From the IMG/VR virus record IMGVR_UViG_3300047564_000967, positions 1 through 32,335 of that record: a stretch of DNA of 32,335 bases. One strand, 5' to 3'. Origin of the DNA: a virus. Shown here piece by piece: positions 1 through 9,440 of this stretch. The notes below the pieces were generated by a model that worked only from the letters and a program-made list of their open reading frames with translations, was not told where the DNA came from and did no database searches. Numbering within the stretch: position 1 is the stretch's first letter; each line of letters opens with the position of its first letter. The position numbers were made by a program, and so were the translations under genes.

Positions 1-1013
1 AGTACGTAAGTGTTGTAAACACGTGCCTTTGGAGTAACTGTAAGTGTGTTTGTTCCAACAGTTCCTGAGTTAGCAACAGACACTGTAAGTGTTGTGTTTG
101 TTGTACCAACTGAAATTGCTGTAATCAAAGCATCAGTACCTACGTTAGTACCAGAGATTGCATCTCCTACCTCAGCAAGACCACCGAATGCGCCGTTTGC
201 AACGACGATTGTGAATGCGCCTGAAACACCGCTTACTGCAGGAGCAGTAGCAAGTGCTGTTAGAGCACCACCTGAGATTGAGTTAGTCATGCGTGGTGTC
301 TCGATAAAACGAACACCTTCCCATGCGCCTAGTTCACCAGCGAATAGTGGACCAGCATTCTGGTACTCGTGTGGTGTACGCCAGATGTTGTTACCTGTCT
401 CTGTACGAAGGTCGTGTGAGACTTCTGGGTGGATGTATGAAACATACATTCCGCCGCGTGGAACAACGTTTGAAGCACGCAACTTTGTTACAGCGTAACG
501 AACGTCGCGTCCCTTAAATGTGTCTGATGCTACGATTGTTGACTTAGCAGCAGTTGTTGAAAGTGCACCAGCGGATTCGCGGATGACGTTTGTACCTGCA
601 TCAAGAACAGCAGCAACACCATTGTCTAGTGTTGTTGCCATGTTGAATGCGACTGCGTTAGCAATCCATGGGTCAACATCTGCAAGTGACATAAGTGACA
701 ACTTGCGTGTTGGGAGCACTACGCGACCTAGTTCTGTCTGTGCGACATCTAGTGTTGTAGTTGCTGGTAGTGCGACTGCATCTGGGTCTACAGTTTCAGA
801 TAGTGTTGCACCAGCAATTGTGGTGTCAGCAATATCATTGTGAAACTGGAAACGGATTGAAGAACCGTCGTGGGTTGGGCTTCCAATTTTCTTGTCCGCG
901 ATTGCGCGGAACTGTGGCACTGAACGAAGGTTGAGTTCAATCAACTTATCGTATGCCAAAGTTACAAGATTGGAACCTAAACCAGAGGTTGAAGTTGTAA
1001 AGTTATCAGCCAT
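1..1013 (-). CDS. Major capsid protein, N4-gp56 family (C-terminus beyond window)
   Basis: Builds the capsid shell. It starts at the ATG read leftward from 1013, after a GAAAGAAGG ribosome site, and runs off the left edge, leaving about 337 residues. The N-terminus (residues 10-60), the segment LPTRKLSLMSLADVDPW near 100-116 and the NMATTLDN block near 124-131 match what I know of the N4-gp56 capsid family. Residues about 165-245 (RYAVTKLRASNVVPRGG, then HPEVSHDLRTETG) fit the family's later core. Residues about 249-329 are a Gly/Thr/Val-rich insert before ARVYNTYV, which looks like the resumption of the core. The gene lies directly downstream of the putative scaffold, the usual phage order. 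Family assignment is firm; the insert's role is inference. Confidence 0.9.
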   Translation of the reverse strand, partial: MADNFTTSTSGLGSNLVTLAYDKLIELNLRSVPQFRAIADKKIGSPTHDGSSIRFQFHNDIADTTIAGATLSETVDPDAVALPATTTLDVAQTELGRVVLPTRKLSLMSLADVDPWIANAVAFNMATTLDNGVAAVLDAGTNVIRESAGALSTTAAKSTIVASDTFKGRDVRYAVTKLRASNVVPRGGMYVSYIHPEVSHDLRTETGNNIWRTPHEYQNAGPLFAGELGAWEGVRFIETPRMTNSISGGALTALATAPAVSGVSGAFTIVVANGAFGGLAEVGDAISGTNVGTDALITAISVGTTNTTLTVSVANSGTVGTNTLTVTPKARVYNTYV

Positions 1014-1035
1014 TTGCCGATACCTTCTTTCTGGG

Positions 1036-1527
1036 TTATTGCATCTTGTTAGAGATGCTCTGGATTATGGATAGTAATTCCTCTTCAGAGTGTCCGTCAT
1101 AGTTTTGTAACATATCAACATATTCATCTGAAACGTCGGGAGTCGCAGCAAATTGAGTTGCACCATCTTGGCGAGTAAACTCGCGCACGTTTGGCTTAGC
1201 CTCTTCTTCTACTGGTTCGGTGTACCCGACAATATCTCCATTTTCGCGGAGCCAAGTATTAACTGACTCTTCGTTGACTTCATCTAAATCCTTAAGGATT
1301 AGACGGGCAGCCTTGGAGTTGACTCCCTTAGATTCTAGGACTGACTTAACTGTAGTCTCACGCTGTTGGCGTTCAAACATTTCCAACTTTTCTGTGAGTT
1401 CTTTGATACGTTTTTCGTCCGCTTTCTTGGCTCTACGAAGGTCTTTAATACCATTCGTTTCGTCTTGATTGACTTCGTTATACATATCTAGGTCGTCGTC
1501 ATTATCCCAGTTGTTGTTGTTGCTCAT
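1036..1527 (-). CDS. Putative capsid scaffolding protein
   Basis: 163 residues, acidic and mostly predicted helical. An N-terminal Asn/Asp-rich stretch (residues 3-20) is followed by a charged coiled-coil-like region (about 28-65, with DLRRAKKADEKRIKELTEKL) and a second helical region near 67-95. The C-terminus ends in a short acidic helix (EEELLSIIQSISNKMQ). The size, the charged coiled coil and the position immediately before the capsid gene fit a scaffold that guides shell assembly and is then lost; no sequence motif proves it. The ATG at 1527 follows a GAGG ribosome site with six bases between. A 121-base structured gap separates it from the previous gene, so this pair may have its own control. 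Confidence 0.65.
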   Translation of the reverse strand: MSNNNNWDNDDDLDMYNEVNQDETNGIKDLRRAKKADEKRIKELTEKLEMFERQQRETTVKSVLESKGVNSKAARLILKDLDEVNEESVNTWLRENGDIVGYTEPVEEEAKPNVREFTRQDGATQFAATPDVSDEYVDMLQNYDGHSEEELLSIIQSISNKMQ

Positions 1528-1648
1528 AGCAACCTCACCCTTCTATCGTTGTTAGTTTCGCAGACCACAGTTACAGTTCGGGGAAACTGGCTGGCTTCTA
1601 CTCCTAGTCTTTTACGCCTGACGGGGCTAGTCGGTCCGTCTAGGGATT
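1528..1648 (-). promoter_or_regulatory. Structured leader before scaffold-capsid pair
   Basis: This 121-base gap is the longest in the leftward virion operon. It holds an 8-bp stem (CCTGACGG at 1616-1623 with CCGTCTAGG at 1636-1644, one bulged base) and a smaller stem (CAGTT 1574-1578 with AACTG 1585-1589). Neither is followed by a T-run in the leftward direction, so they look less like a classic terminator than an RNA processing or stability element. The ribosome site for the scaffold gene lies at the downstream end. I see no convincing -35/-10 pair. Confidence 0.4.
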
Positions 1649-3046
1649 TTAAAATGCGCCTTGGTTGCCTGTTGTCTTACCACTGCGTAGTCGTCCTGCA
1701 GCACCACCAAACTGTGCTTCTTCAAGGGCTGCTAAACGCTGGCGCTTACGCTGCGCAGATGCAGTTCCTCTAAATACTTCTTCTTCAGCGGTTGCTTGTG
1801 TGTATCGGTCTCCGTAAATATCACCGAGTTTAGTTGCTGTAGGCAGTATTGCACCAACAGCCTGATAACCTTCACGCGCTTGTTCTTGTGTAACACCAAA
1901 CTGTGCTAGTGCAGTTGCTGCTGCAGCACTGGTCGCAAGACCCTGTGCTGTTGCTGCTGCACCAATCTCAGCAGATGTAACCTTCTCCTGTAACTTAGGT
2001 AGGTTATCCTTTGGATTAAGAAAGTATGAAACAATATCTTCATCAGTAATGTTATAGAATGAACGCAATGTTGACTTAATTGATGGGTCGGAGTTTGAAA
2101 CTCTAGTAACTACAGTATCAATTCTATCTTTAAATTCAGTTGCAGATATATCATTACCAATAATGTCGCCCATAGCCTTTTGTTTTGACTTGGCATCTGC
2201 ACCAAAGTAATTCTGCAAACCATAAGCACGTAGGGTTTGTGAGTATGAATCTTCTAAGGCTAAGTATTCTGCCTCAGAAAGAACATTAAGTCCTGTAGCG
2301 CGACGGGTTTCATTACCCTTAAAGCGCTGTTGATATGCTGGTTCTTTACGCAATTCAAGTGCAGCCTGATTAGCACCAAGGTTTCTATCCATGTAACCTT
2401 TGATTACTGGTATAAGTTCATCTAGACCATAGTCTTTAAATGTTTTTTCAAGAAGAGAATATGCATCTTCATCTACAGTTGTCTTTGTAGTACGACCAGA
2501 CTTAACTAGAATCTTAGATGTGCCGTCTGAATAAAAACCAACTACGTTTCCAAACTCATCTGTTTCTGTACTAATAAGTGTTGCATCAGAATCTCCACCA
2601 CCAGTGTTTCCGTCACCATCCTGTACTCCACCAGCCCACTCTTCACGCCATTCACCACCATATGGGTTATTGACTTTAGCCATTGAAACCCAACGCCAAC
2701 GATAACCCTTTTGAGGTGGGCGTGGTTCTTGGCTTCTATCGTTCATTGCTGGTATAGAAGTATCAGTCTTTTTTGTATCATCGGTTTTTTTAGTATCTAA
2801 AGTAGGTGGAGTATCTACTTTTCCAGTCAAAGGATTATAGGGAACATTTGGCTGGTTTGGCTGTACAGTCAATCCAGTTAAAGGGTTATATGAGACAGTT
2901 GTTTGTGCTGGCTTAGCAACCATTCCGCTTAAAGGATTATATGAAGGTGCTTGTGCAGGAGTTGTTGAAGGGGTTGCTGCAGGTGTTGCTACTCTAGACC
3001 TAGAAGACATTCTAGCGTCTGAATCATCCATTGGTAATCTAGCCAT
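1649..3046 (-). CDS. Putative internal virion protein with YNPL repeats
   Basis: 465 residues. Residues 1-100 are low complexity (Thr, Pro, Ala) with three 17-residue repeats, each starting YNPL. Residues about 105-140 carry an aromatic patch (GYRWRWVSMAKVNNPYGGEW). The rest is mainly helical, with blocks such as LRKEPAYQQRFKGNE and FGVTQEQAREGYQAVG and a tail QRKRQRLAALEEAQFGG that I recognise as a conserved virion-operon protein of actinobacterial phages without a proven role. The position between the giant protein and the scaffold suggests an ejection or internal virion protein. Its ATG shares TAATG with the stop of the preceding gene, so translation is probably coupled. No catalytic motif is seen. 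Confidence 0.6.
   Translation of the reverse strand: MARLPMDDSDARMSSRSRVATPAATPSTTPAQAPSYNPLSGMVAKPAQTTVSYNPLTGLTVQPNQPNVPYNPLTGKVDTPPTLDTKKTDDTKKTDTSIPAMNDRSQEPRPPQKGYRWRWVSMAKVNNPYGGEWREEWAGGVQDGDGNTGGGDSDATLISTETDEFGNVVGFYSDGTSKILVKSGRTTKTTVDEDAYSLLEKTFKDYGLDELIPVIKGYMDRNLGANQAALELRKEPAYQQRFKGNETRRATGLNVLSEAEYLALEDSYSQTLRAYGLQNYFGADAKSKQKAMGDIIGNDISATEFKDRIDTVVTRVSNSDPSIKSTLRSFYNITDEDIVSYFLNPKDNLPKLQEKVTSAEIGAAATAQGLATSAAAATALAQFGVTQEQAREGYQAVGAILPTATKLGDIYGDRYTQATAEEEVFRGTASAQRKRQRLAALEEAQFGGAAGRLRSGKTTGNQGAF
2813..2941 (-). repeat. Three tandem 17-residue YNPL repeats
   Basis: Within the 465-residue virion protein, YNPLSG, YNPLTG and YNPLTG begin at residues 36, 53 and 70, an exact 51-base period. 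The spacers are Pro/Gln/Thr-rich. They look like short linear binding motifs on a disordered tether; the partner is unknown. Confidence 0.85.
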
Positions 3047-4275
3047 TATGCCATCAATCCGAATGACTTAAGGATTTCGTAGGCATAACCTGACGCTTCT
3101 TCCTTAGCACCCTTTGTCTTTAGCCAAACTTGCTTGGTCTTTGGGTTAGTACGTAGTAACTTCTGATAATCAGTAAGTGTCATAACTCCGTCTTTACCCT
3201 CATTCTTTAAAGCCTCTTGAATATCCTCATCAAAAATACTTACAGCATTATCTGGAAGTTCTAGTGTCTGACCTTTGTAGTATGCAAACTGATTTGCAAT
3301 ATCTGAAATCTTTACACCTTGGTCAATTAATGGAGCCAACTTGCCATAAAATGCCTTAGACATTTCTTTAATGGCTGTCTTTTGAGAATCCAAGTTACCA
3401 GTTGTAAGGGTTTTTCCTGGTGTTAAACCAGAGTAAACCTTATCAAGAGCCTGCTTAGTATCCATCTTAATTCCATAATCAGCAGCAAATGCTTTGATGT
3501 CTGCGACATCTTTAGCAATCTTGCCATTGCCCTTGGTAATATCTTCAATAGAAGTATTCTTTACAACAGGCTTAAGTACTTCGGCGCGAATACGATAATA
3601 GTCTGTTTCGTCTAGGTATCCGCCAACAACTGTTTCTTTAGAGCCAGATACTGTACGCTTACGGACAGCGTTCTTTTCTTCTTTAGCGACACGATTAAAG
3701 TAATCTGTTCTTTCTTCTGGAGTAGCCTTACGACCAATATACTCCATAAAGAACTCATCAATATCTTGGTCTGTTTCTGTACGGGTAGAAAGGCTAACAC
3801 CGCTAGTTGGACCATCACTATCACCAGAAGACTGCTTGCCTAGCCAGGAATCAAATGATGTAGTTAAAGGGGTATTTGTATCTGTAAAATTGCTTACTGC
3901 TTCAACAGATACTTTACGGGCAGCCCTAATAATTGCAACACTTAAAGCGGTAGCATCTTTAGTATTGAACTCTGTGTCATTCATATAGCCAGCCCTGTAA
4001 AGGCGCTGTCTTAGACTATCAATACCGCCACGAGACTGTGCATCTTTAATGTATTCGGCACGAACCTGGTCTGCATCATAGACTTGATAATCGCCCTTAG
4101 AATCAATAAAAAGAAATCTTTCGCCTTGATTATCAACGCTATTAAGAATAAATGTATTACCAGCCTGAGTTACTTTATACTTGCCATTAGGACCAAAATC
4201 CTCAAGCATATCTTTTTTGGTTTGTGCCTCTGGTGTAAGTACGTTTATTTTACTTTTGTCTAATTTGCCAGCCAT
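3046..4275 (-). CDS. Putative internal virion protein
   Basis: 409 residues. Near residues 85-125, LRQRLYRAGYMNDTEFNTKD followed by ALSVAIIRAARKVS resembles the short helical repeat of peptidoglycan-binding-like domains, but only loosely. Around residue 172 lies DIDEFFMEYIGRKATPEERTDYF, a pattern I associate with virion proteins of actinobacterial phages. The remainder is helical, without signal peptide or membrane span. It is joined by TAATG to the gene before and the gene after, so the 1721-, 409- and 465-residue proteins are likely made together in fixed ratio. I infer an ejection-complex role; a tail-linked role is possible. No enzymatic residues are recognised. Confidence 0.55.
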   Translation of the reverse strand: MAGKLDKSKINVLTPEAQTKKDMLEDFGPNGKYKVTQAGNTFILNSVDNQGERFLFIDSKGDYQVYDADQVRAEYIKDAQSRGGIDSLRQRLYRAGYMNDTEFNTKDATALSVAIIRAARKVSVEAVSNFTDTNTPLTTSFDSWLGKQSSGDSDGPTSGVSLSTRTETDQDIDEFFMEYIGRKATPEERTDYFNRVAKEEKNAVRKRTVSGSKETVVGGYLDETDYYRIRAEVLKPVVKNTSIEDITKGNGKIAKDVADIKAFAADYGIKMDTKQALDKVYSGLTPGKTLTTGNLDSQKTAIKEMSKAFYGKLAPLIDQGVKISDIANQFAYYKGQTLELPDNAVSIFDEDIQEALKNEGKDGVMTLTDYQKLLRTNPKTKQVWLKTKGAKEEASGYAYEILKSFGLMA

Positions 4276-7200
4276 TAGTTTCCTCCAGCGGAGTAGGTAT
4301 CGCGAGAGTAGAATCCAAGAATAGGTGCGAACACTGCTCGGTTAGCCTCTCTAATAGATGGGTCAGACTTGATTAAGTCTGCCAATGTAGATTCAATTGC
4401 TGCACGCTTATCGCGCTTAGCATCGGTAAAGTTCCAGATTAGTTTCATTTCTGGGTCATTAGAAAATGTGATAAACTCTCTAATCAACTTAGTTGATATA
4501 GACATTTTCCTTCTAAGTTCAGCATTAATTGGTGTTGACTTGTCAGCAATAGCCTGCTCGATTGAAGATAGAAGAGTTTCCTCAGTTGCTACTTCAAATC
4601 CACCAGTTGCTAGCGCTGTAGCAAGCAGTGGATTGCCATCCTTTAAAGCCTGCCTACGCAATGTAGCCTGCTCAATAATTGTTTTACGGGCTGGTATGCT
4701 GGCTTCTGTTGCTAATGCTGCGCGTTGTTCGCGCTCAATATCAAAGTATGCAGCCTTAGCCCTAGCAACCTGAACATTATCTAAGTACTTTTCTAGAGTA
4801 GGAGACTTAATAAGTTCCTGTGCTTCTAGCCATGTGTAGGCATCTGCTGTGTAGTCACCAACCTGTGGTCCAAAGATAAAAGCAGATTCACCATATGTAT
4901 CAACGAATGACTTGTTATATGAAGACCAACGCTTCATCTGTTCAGTCTTTTGAATAAGAACCTTTGTAGCCTTTTCATTACGGGATACGGTATAGATAAT
5001 CTTACGTGGGTTCTTGCCAACAAACATAGCAACTGCTAGTTCATATGGGTCGAATACATCATCAGATTCAGTCTTTGATATACCAGCAAGAATGTCATAG
5101 AACTCTGCACGAAGGTTTGTGATACCAGTTGTCTTAATGTAATCTGGTACACCCTTGCTTTCGCGTAGTGTAGGCGAGATTGGAGATACCATTCCCAAGA
5201 ATGCACGAACTGCTACAATGTTATGAGCGGCAATCTTAATAGATTTAATGTACTCATTACGCTGTGTTGGCGTTGGATTATCTGGCAACTGTGAGCCAGG
5301 ACCACCAAATGCCTGTGTATAGGCGATAGCCTGGAATGCTGCAGTTATTTCCTGACGTGACATTTCCTGTCTAGGTAGAACATCTCTTAAGTTCTGCAAG
5401 AACAAAGGAATAATTGCACGTTGAACAGTCATGTTATCGCCAAGATAACCTAGTGCATAGGTATCAATAGTGTCAGCAAAGTCTGTTGCTGGAGCCTTTA
5501 ATGGTCCTGGCATATAGCCAAGCATTGACTTAAATCCTAAGAAACCTAGTGCAGCAACAGGACCGCTAAGGCTTGGCTGTCCAGCATCAGGTGAAAATGA
5601 TGGGTTAATCAAGCGTAGTTTAAGAGTAATGTCATTAAACTGTGGAACTTTAAATGCACTGTTAGTTAACTTGCGCATTACTGGTTCTACCGCACTGTTA
5701 ATAATTGTATCTGTAGGTAATACTACGTATGGCTCGCCCTTATCATCATAGTGAACCTCACCACGAGCAGATAATCCTTGATGCGCTAGGCGCATACGAT
5801 AGATAACCTGCAATGGCTTTTCACGAAGAAGGCGATAGTAGCGTCTCCAGAAGTCTTCTGTTGCTCTATAGAAACGGGCTACTGTTCTTGTAGATAAAGC
5901 AAAGTTAGAACGAATAGCAGGGTTATCTACATACTTTAAAACAGAATCTGTAGCCTCTGACATAGCAATTTCAGTGTAACGCTTACGCGCCATGTCATCT
6001 GCTTGTTCGCGAAGCAACTCATCCTTCATCTTAGGTCGTTCAGACTTAAGTTGCTTGTATACCATGTCACGGAACTCATCCTGAAAACCAGAATATCCTT
6101 CACGAAGTCGTGTATATGTAGACAATACTGCTGGCTGACGGAACAAACCAGTAACCTGACGGTCCATTTGCTCCATTAATCCATTGCCAAGTTTAGCCCA
6201 AGCAGATTCTAACTCTGCTTTTGGTAGCAATTCTGGAAATTCAATAGCAGTATTGATTTCTCCAGTAGGTTGCTTACCAACTGTAGCCTTTTCAAACTCT
6301 TCAAACTTAATATTGTCAGCAACTCTAGCCCATTTGCCTTTTATTTCGCGCCCAGTTTCCAGTTCACGTGCAACTAATGCGTTGTGACGACCAACCATCA
6401 TGTCCCAAAGTTCATCATTAAATGAATTTGGTCCACCATGGAAGGTGTTGCGCATGTCAAGCAGCATTGTTTCTATGTGAATCCGTGCAATCTCCGCTTT
6501 TTGTATACCGCGCTGGCTAAAGTAAAGAGAATCACCGAATTGATTTAAAAACTTGTTAACTATTTCTGGTTGGCTTACAATAAACTGACGTGTTGTATAG
6601 TCGTATGTTACGCCCAAACCATTAAGCATCTCAGTTCGAGCAATTGCAAAGTCTTTTGATGTCTTTAATCCATTGTTTCGGAAGAATGCATTGATTGGGT
6701 CTACAACTACACCGTCTCCAAGAGACTTGGTATTAGGTACAAACTGACGATACCATGTATCAAAGTGTGCAAGTGTTAGCCACTTGTCATTTGCACGACG
6801 CAACTGCTCGGTTGACATAGCGCGGAACTTGCGACCCACCTTTAGTGAGGCATCATTCAAAGCCTGAGACAATGTGCTGGGTGTAAACACAGCATCAATA
6901 ATCTCTTTGTCAAAGCGTCCACCCAAAGATGTACGCGCTGCAACAGATGAAGCCATAGAGTTCAATACATCTGGGTGATAAACAAAGGCTTCTTTAATAT
7001 ACTTAAAGTTACCAACGCTTTCATCTACACCAAACATAGCAAAGACACGATTTGCTGTTTCTTCGCGAATCATAACGTGAGTTACTTCTTCAATTGGTAT
7101 ATCTAGTTTTTCAGCAATCTCTTGTGGAATGCGAATTCTATCTTCAATAGATAGTTTTCCTTCTGCTCCACCCTTGCGAAATGCAATGTTAATAGCACGC

Positions 7201-9440
7201 TTAATTGGACCAACAGCAGCAGTAGAGCCAGTAAGTGCAGTAAGAACTGCGCCTTCCTTCTTTACAGAAGGTCTAGCAAAGTTAATTAAATCACGGGTTG
7301 GTGCGCTAAGTGCATACATAAATGTTTCGTCAATTGCTGAACGAACACCTAGACGTGGGAACAGTGTTAAGATTGTCCAAAAGTTTACAAACTCGCTGAC
7401 ATATCTGTTTCTTGTAGCACCATCAAATAGCGCTGGAATAGAATCCTTACGTCTAGTTACTGCTGCAACTTCCATAATCTTTTCATATGGTAAGGAGCCA
7501 ATAGCATTTGCTATCTGTGATGGCTGAACAATTCCACGTGCAGACAATAAGGCAACATCATTTTCTAACTTAAGTGCATGCTCGCTAATTTCAGAAGCAA
7601 AATCTTTTGGTACTTCAGTTCTAGAAGTTGTAGTCATACCAGCACGATTGTTGAATGTTCTGTTAATTATTTCTTGTATAAGTTGGTTGCCTTCTGGAGT
7701 GCCACCTAGACCATATCGGTACATAACAGATGCATAAAGATTACGAAGTATAACAACCTGTTCGTCCATCTTTGAGTCAAGAAACTCAAATGTAACGAAG
7801 TCCGCAACATCTCTAGTAAAAACCTGACGTGCAACAAGACGGAAATTTTCAGCAGTTTTAACTGCATCATCGCCGATAAGAATACGACCACCTGCTGGGC
7901 TTCGAGACATTAAGCGCCCAACTACTTCAGCAAGGCGGCGTGCTTTTAGAATATCTTTATCTATATCTGTAAATGCTTTAATACCCTGTACGTTAATACC
8001 CTGGTCAATGTCATCACCAACCGTTTTTAGTATTGCTACTTTATCCATGCCCTTGCGTTGCAATTCATTAAGTTTGTCCCCAACATTTTTGTTTGCAGCA
8101 CTTGGGTTAAAAATTGCATCAGCGGTTGTTGCCATGCCACCAGAAATTCTACGCTGGTTGCGAGCAGTCGCAACACCATTGCGCATGTATGTGACACCAT
8201 CAACTCTACCATTTAAAAGAGTAGTAGCGTTTTCTACATTCTTACTAAAGAAATCTTCCGCAGAAGCAGCATCAAATGTTTTGCCTTTTGCAAAAACATC
8301 TACTGCTTCAAAATTGCTAAAGCCAGGATAATTTTGTGCAATCCTGCGATATACATCAGACTTAACTGCTGTGTTAGGAGCCTCAGCAAACGCTTTAATA
8401 AGAGAACCTAGTTCTCCATCCCATAAATTACGAACGTCTGGCTGTGAAAATGCTTCTTTAATTGCACCAGAATAGTTTCCCTTTTTAGCCTGTTCCGCAA
8501 TCCCTTGCGCAATTCGACCACCCTTAGTTGCAATCTTACTTGTTCCACCAGTAACATAAGTTAACGGGTCAATAATAATTTGATACATTGCATCAATAAG
8601 ACCAGTTGAACGCTTAGCAATCTTTTGCCAAGCAGAAACAGTTTTAGGGTCTGGTTTATTACCAAAAATAATTTTACTTAAAATGCCCCCACCAGATGTA
8701 GGCTTTGCTTCAATAGCAGAACGCAATAAATCTCGACCAGGTGATGTCTGTGCATACTTAACGTCAGAAAGAATTTCTTTAAACTTATCTGGTTCATCAA
8801 ATGCAGAGGTAATTGCAGATGAAATCTTATCATCTACCTTACCGTATTCTTCTACAATTTCTCCAGGAGTTTTACCAGCAAGCAATCCTTTTGCTACAAA
8901 TACAACTTCACTTCCATGCTTTTCTTCTAAGCGAGAAACCGCACCGTTGTCGTAAAGTTCTTTACCATTGTATGCTTGAGACCATACTGTTTTAGAAAAT
9001 GGATTTTTAAAAGGATTTTTTATATCGAAAGACAATGCAGGGCTAGCACCCTGTTGAATTTGACGGGCTGCGCTATATCCCGTATTAAGTGCTTTACCAT
9101 ATGATGCTGCAACATTGTAGGTTTCTATGATTGGAGAACCCAAAACTTTAAGAACCGCAGTACCTGCACCAAGCAGTCTATCTCCGATAGATGGGTCTTC
9201 TTTAACAAACTCTGCGTTAGGATAGAAAGAGCGAATGGCTTGCTGCGCATCTTCAGTTAAACCTTGAAATTCTTTTTTGGCAGACTTAACATCCATGTTA
9301 CGAAGACGCTTTGCGTTCTTTACTGTATAAGCAAACTGCTCCATATACTGCTGTTCCTGTTGGGACAGCGCAGCGCTTTTAGCAGCGTTATAAACATTAG
9401 GACTAAGTTCACCAACAATTGGATTTATAATGCGAGCCAT
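4275..9440 (-). CDS. Giant virion protein, putative ejection (internal virion) protein
   Basis: At 1721 residues this is the largest gene here, about 5.2 kb with no internal break. It is largely helical and charged. Weakly hydrophobic stretches occur near residues 87-125 (LLGAGTAVLKVLGSPII), near 680-705 (FWTILTLFPRLGVRSAIDE) and near 1300-1330 (ALGFLGFKSMLGYMPG), compatible with a protein that enters or crosses a membrane during genome delivery. A conserved-looking block sits near 1195-1220 (FWRRYYRLLREKPLQVIYRM). I looked for a lysozyme motif and for the DxxGR-like signature of N4 virion RNA polymerase and saw neither. Position and size match the long internal virion proteins of podoviruses; the function is inferred. 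TAATG junctions link both neighbours. Confidence 0.65.
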   Translation of the reverse strand: MARIINPIVGELSPNVYNAAKSAALSQQEQQYMEQFAYTVKNAKRLRNMDVKSAKKEFQGLTEDAQQAIRSFYPNAEFVKEDPSIGDRLLGAGTAVLKVLGSPIIETYNVAASYGKALNTGYSAARQIQQGASPALSFDIKNPFKNPFSKTVWSQAYNGKELYDNGAVSRLEEKHGSEVVFVAKGLLAGKTPGEIVEEYGKVDDKISSAITSAFDEPDKFKEILSDVKYAQTSPGRDLLRSAIEAKPTSGGGILSKIIFGNKPDPKTVSAWQKIAKRSTGLIDAMYQIIIDPLTYVTGGTSKIATKGGRIAQGIAEQAKKGNYSGAIKEAFSQPDVRNLWDGELGSLIKAFAEAPNTAVKSDVYRRIAQNYPGFSNFEAVDVFAKGKTFDAASAEDFFSKNVENATTLLNGRVDGVTYMRNGVATARNQRRISGGMATTADAIFNPSAANKNVGDKLNELQRKGMDKVAILKTVGDDIDQGINVQGIKAFTDIDKDILKARRLAEVVGRLMSRSPAGGRILIGDDAVKTAENFRLVARQVFTRDVADFVTFEFLDSKMDEQVVILRNLYASVMYRYGLGGTPEGNQLIQEIINRTFNNRAGMTTTSRTEVPKDFASEISEHALKLENDVALLSARGIVQPSQIANAIGSLPYEKIMEVAAVTRRKDSIPALFDGATRNRYVSEFVNFWTILTLFPRLGVRSAIDETFMYALSAPTRDLINFARPSVKKEGAVLTALTGSTAAVGPIKRAINIAFRKGGAEGKLSIEDRIRIPQEIAEKLDIPIEEVTHVMIREETANRVFAMFGVDESVGNFKYIKEAFVYHPDVLNSMASSVAARTSLGGRFDKEIIDAVFTPSTLSQALNDASLKVGRKFRAMSTEQLRRANDKWLTLAHFDTWYRQFVPNTKSLGDGVVVDPINAFFRNNGLKTSKDFAIARTEMLNGLGVTYDYTTRQFIVSQPEIVNKFLNQFGDSLYFSQRGIQKAEIARIHIETMLLDMRNTFHGGPNSFNDELWDMMVGRHNALVARELETGREIKGKWARVADNIKFEEFEKATVGKQPTGEINTAIEFPELLPKAELESAWAKLGNGLMEQMDRQVTGLFRQPAVLSTYTRLREGYSGFQDEFRDMVYKQLKSERPKMKDELLREQADDMARKRYTEIAMSEATDSVLKYVDNPAIRSNFALSTRTVARFYRATEDFWRRYYRLLREKPLQVIYRMRLAHQGLSARGEVHYDDKGEPYVVLPTDTIINSAVEPVMRKLTNSAFKVPQFNDITLKLRLINPSFSPDAGQPSLSGPVAALGFLGFKSMLGYMPGPLKAPATDFADTIDTYALGYLGDNMTVQRAIIPLFLQNLRDVLPRQEMSRQEITAAFQAIAYTQAFGGPGSQLPDNPTPTQRNEYIKSIKIAAHNIVAVRAFLGMVSPISPTLRESKGVPDYIKTTGITNLRAEFYDILAGISKTESDDVFDPYELAVAMFVGKNPRKIIYTVSRNEKATKVLIQKTEQMKRWSSYNKSFVDTYGESAFIFGPQVGDYTADAYTWLEAQELIKSPTLEKYLDNVQVARAKAAYFDIEREQRAALATEASIPARKTIIEQATLRRQALKDGNPLLATALATGGFEVATEETLLSSIEQAIADKSTPINAELRRKMSISTKLIREFITFSNDPEMKLIWNFTDAKRDKRAAIESTLADLIKSDPSIREANRAVFAPILGFYSRDTYSAGGN

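Noticed and set aside
46-843. Plus-strand ORFs of 150 and 107 residues near the left edge
   Set aside because: They lie antisense to the clearly recognised capsid gene and have no plausible starts or domains.
4369-8955. Several plus-strand ORFs of 60-134 residues inside the giant virion gene
   Set aside because: Frames mirror the long minus-strand gene; no ribosome sites and random-looking composition.
4275-9440. Giant protein as an N4-type virion RNA polymerase
   Set aside because: The conserved DxxGR-like, Arg/Lys and His-Asp polymerase motifs were not found, and the length is about half that of the N4 protein.
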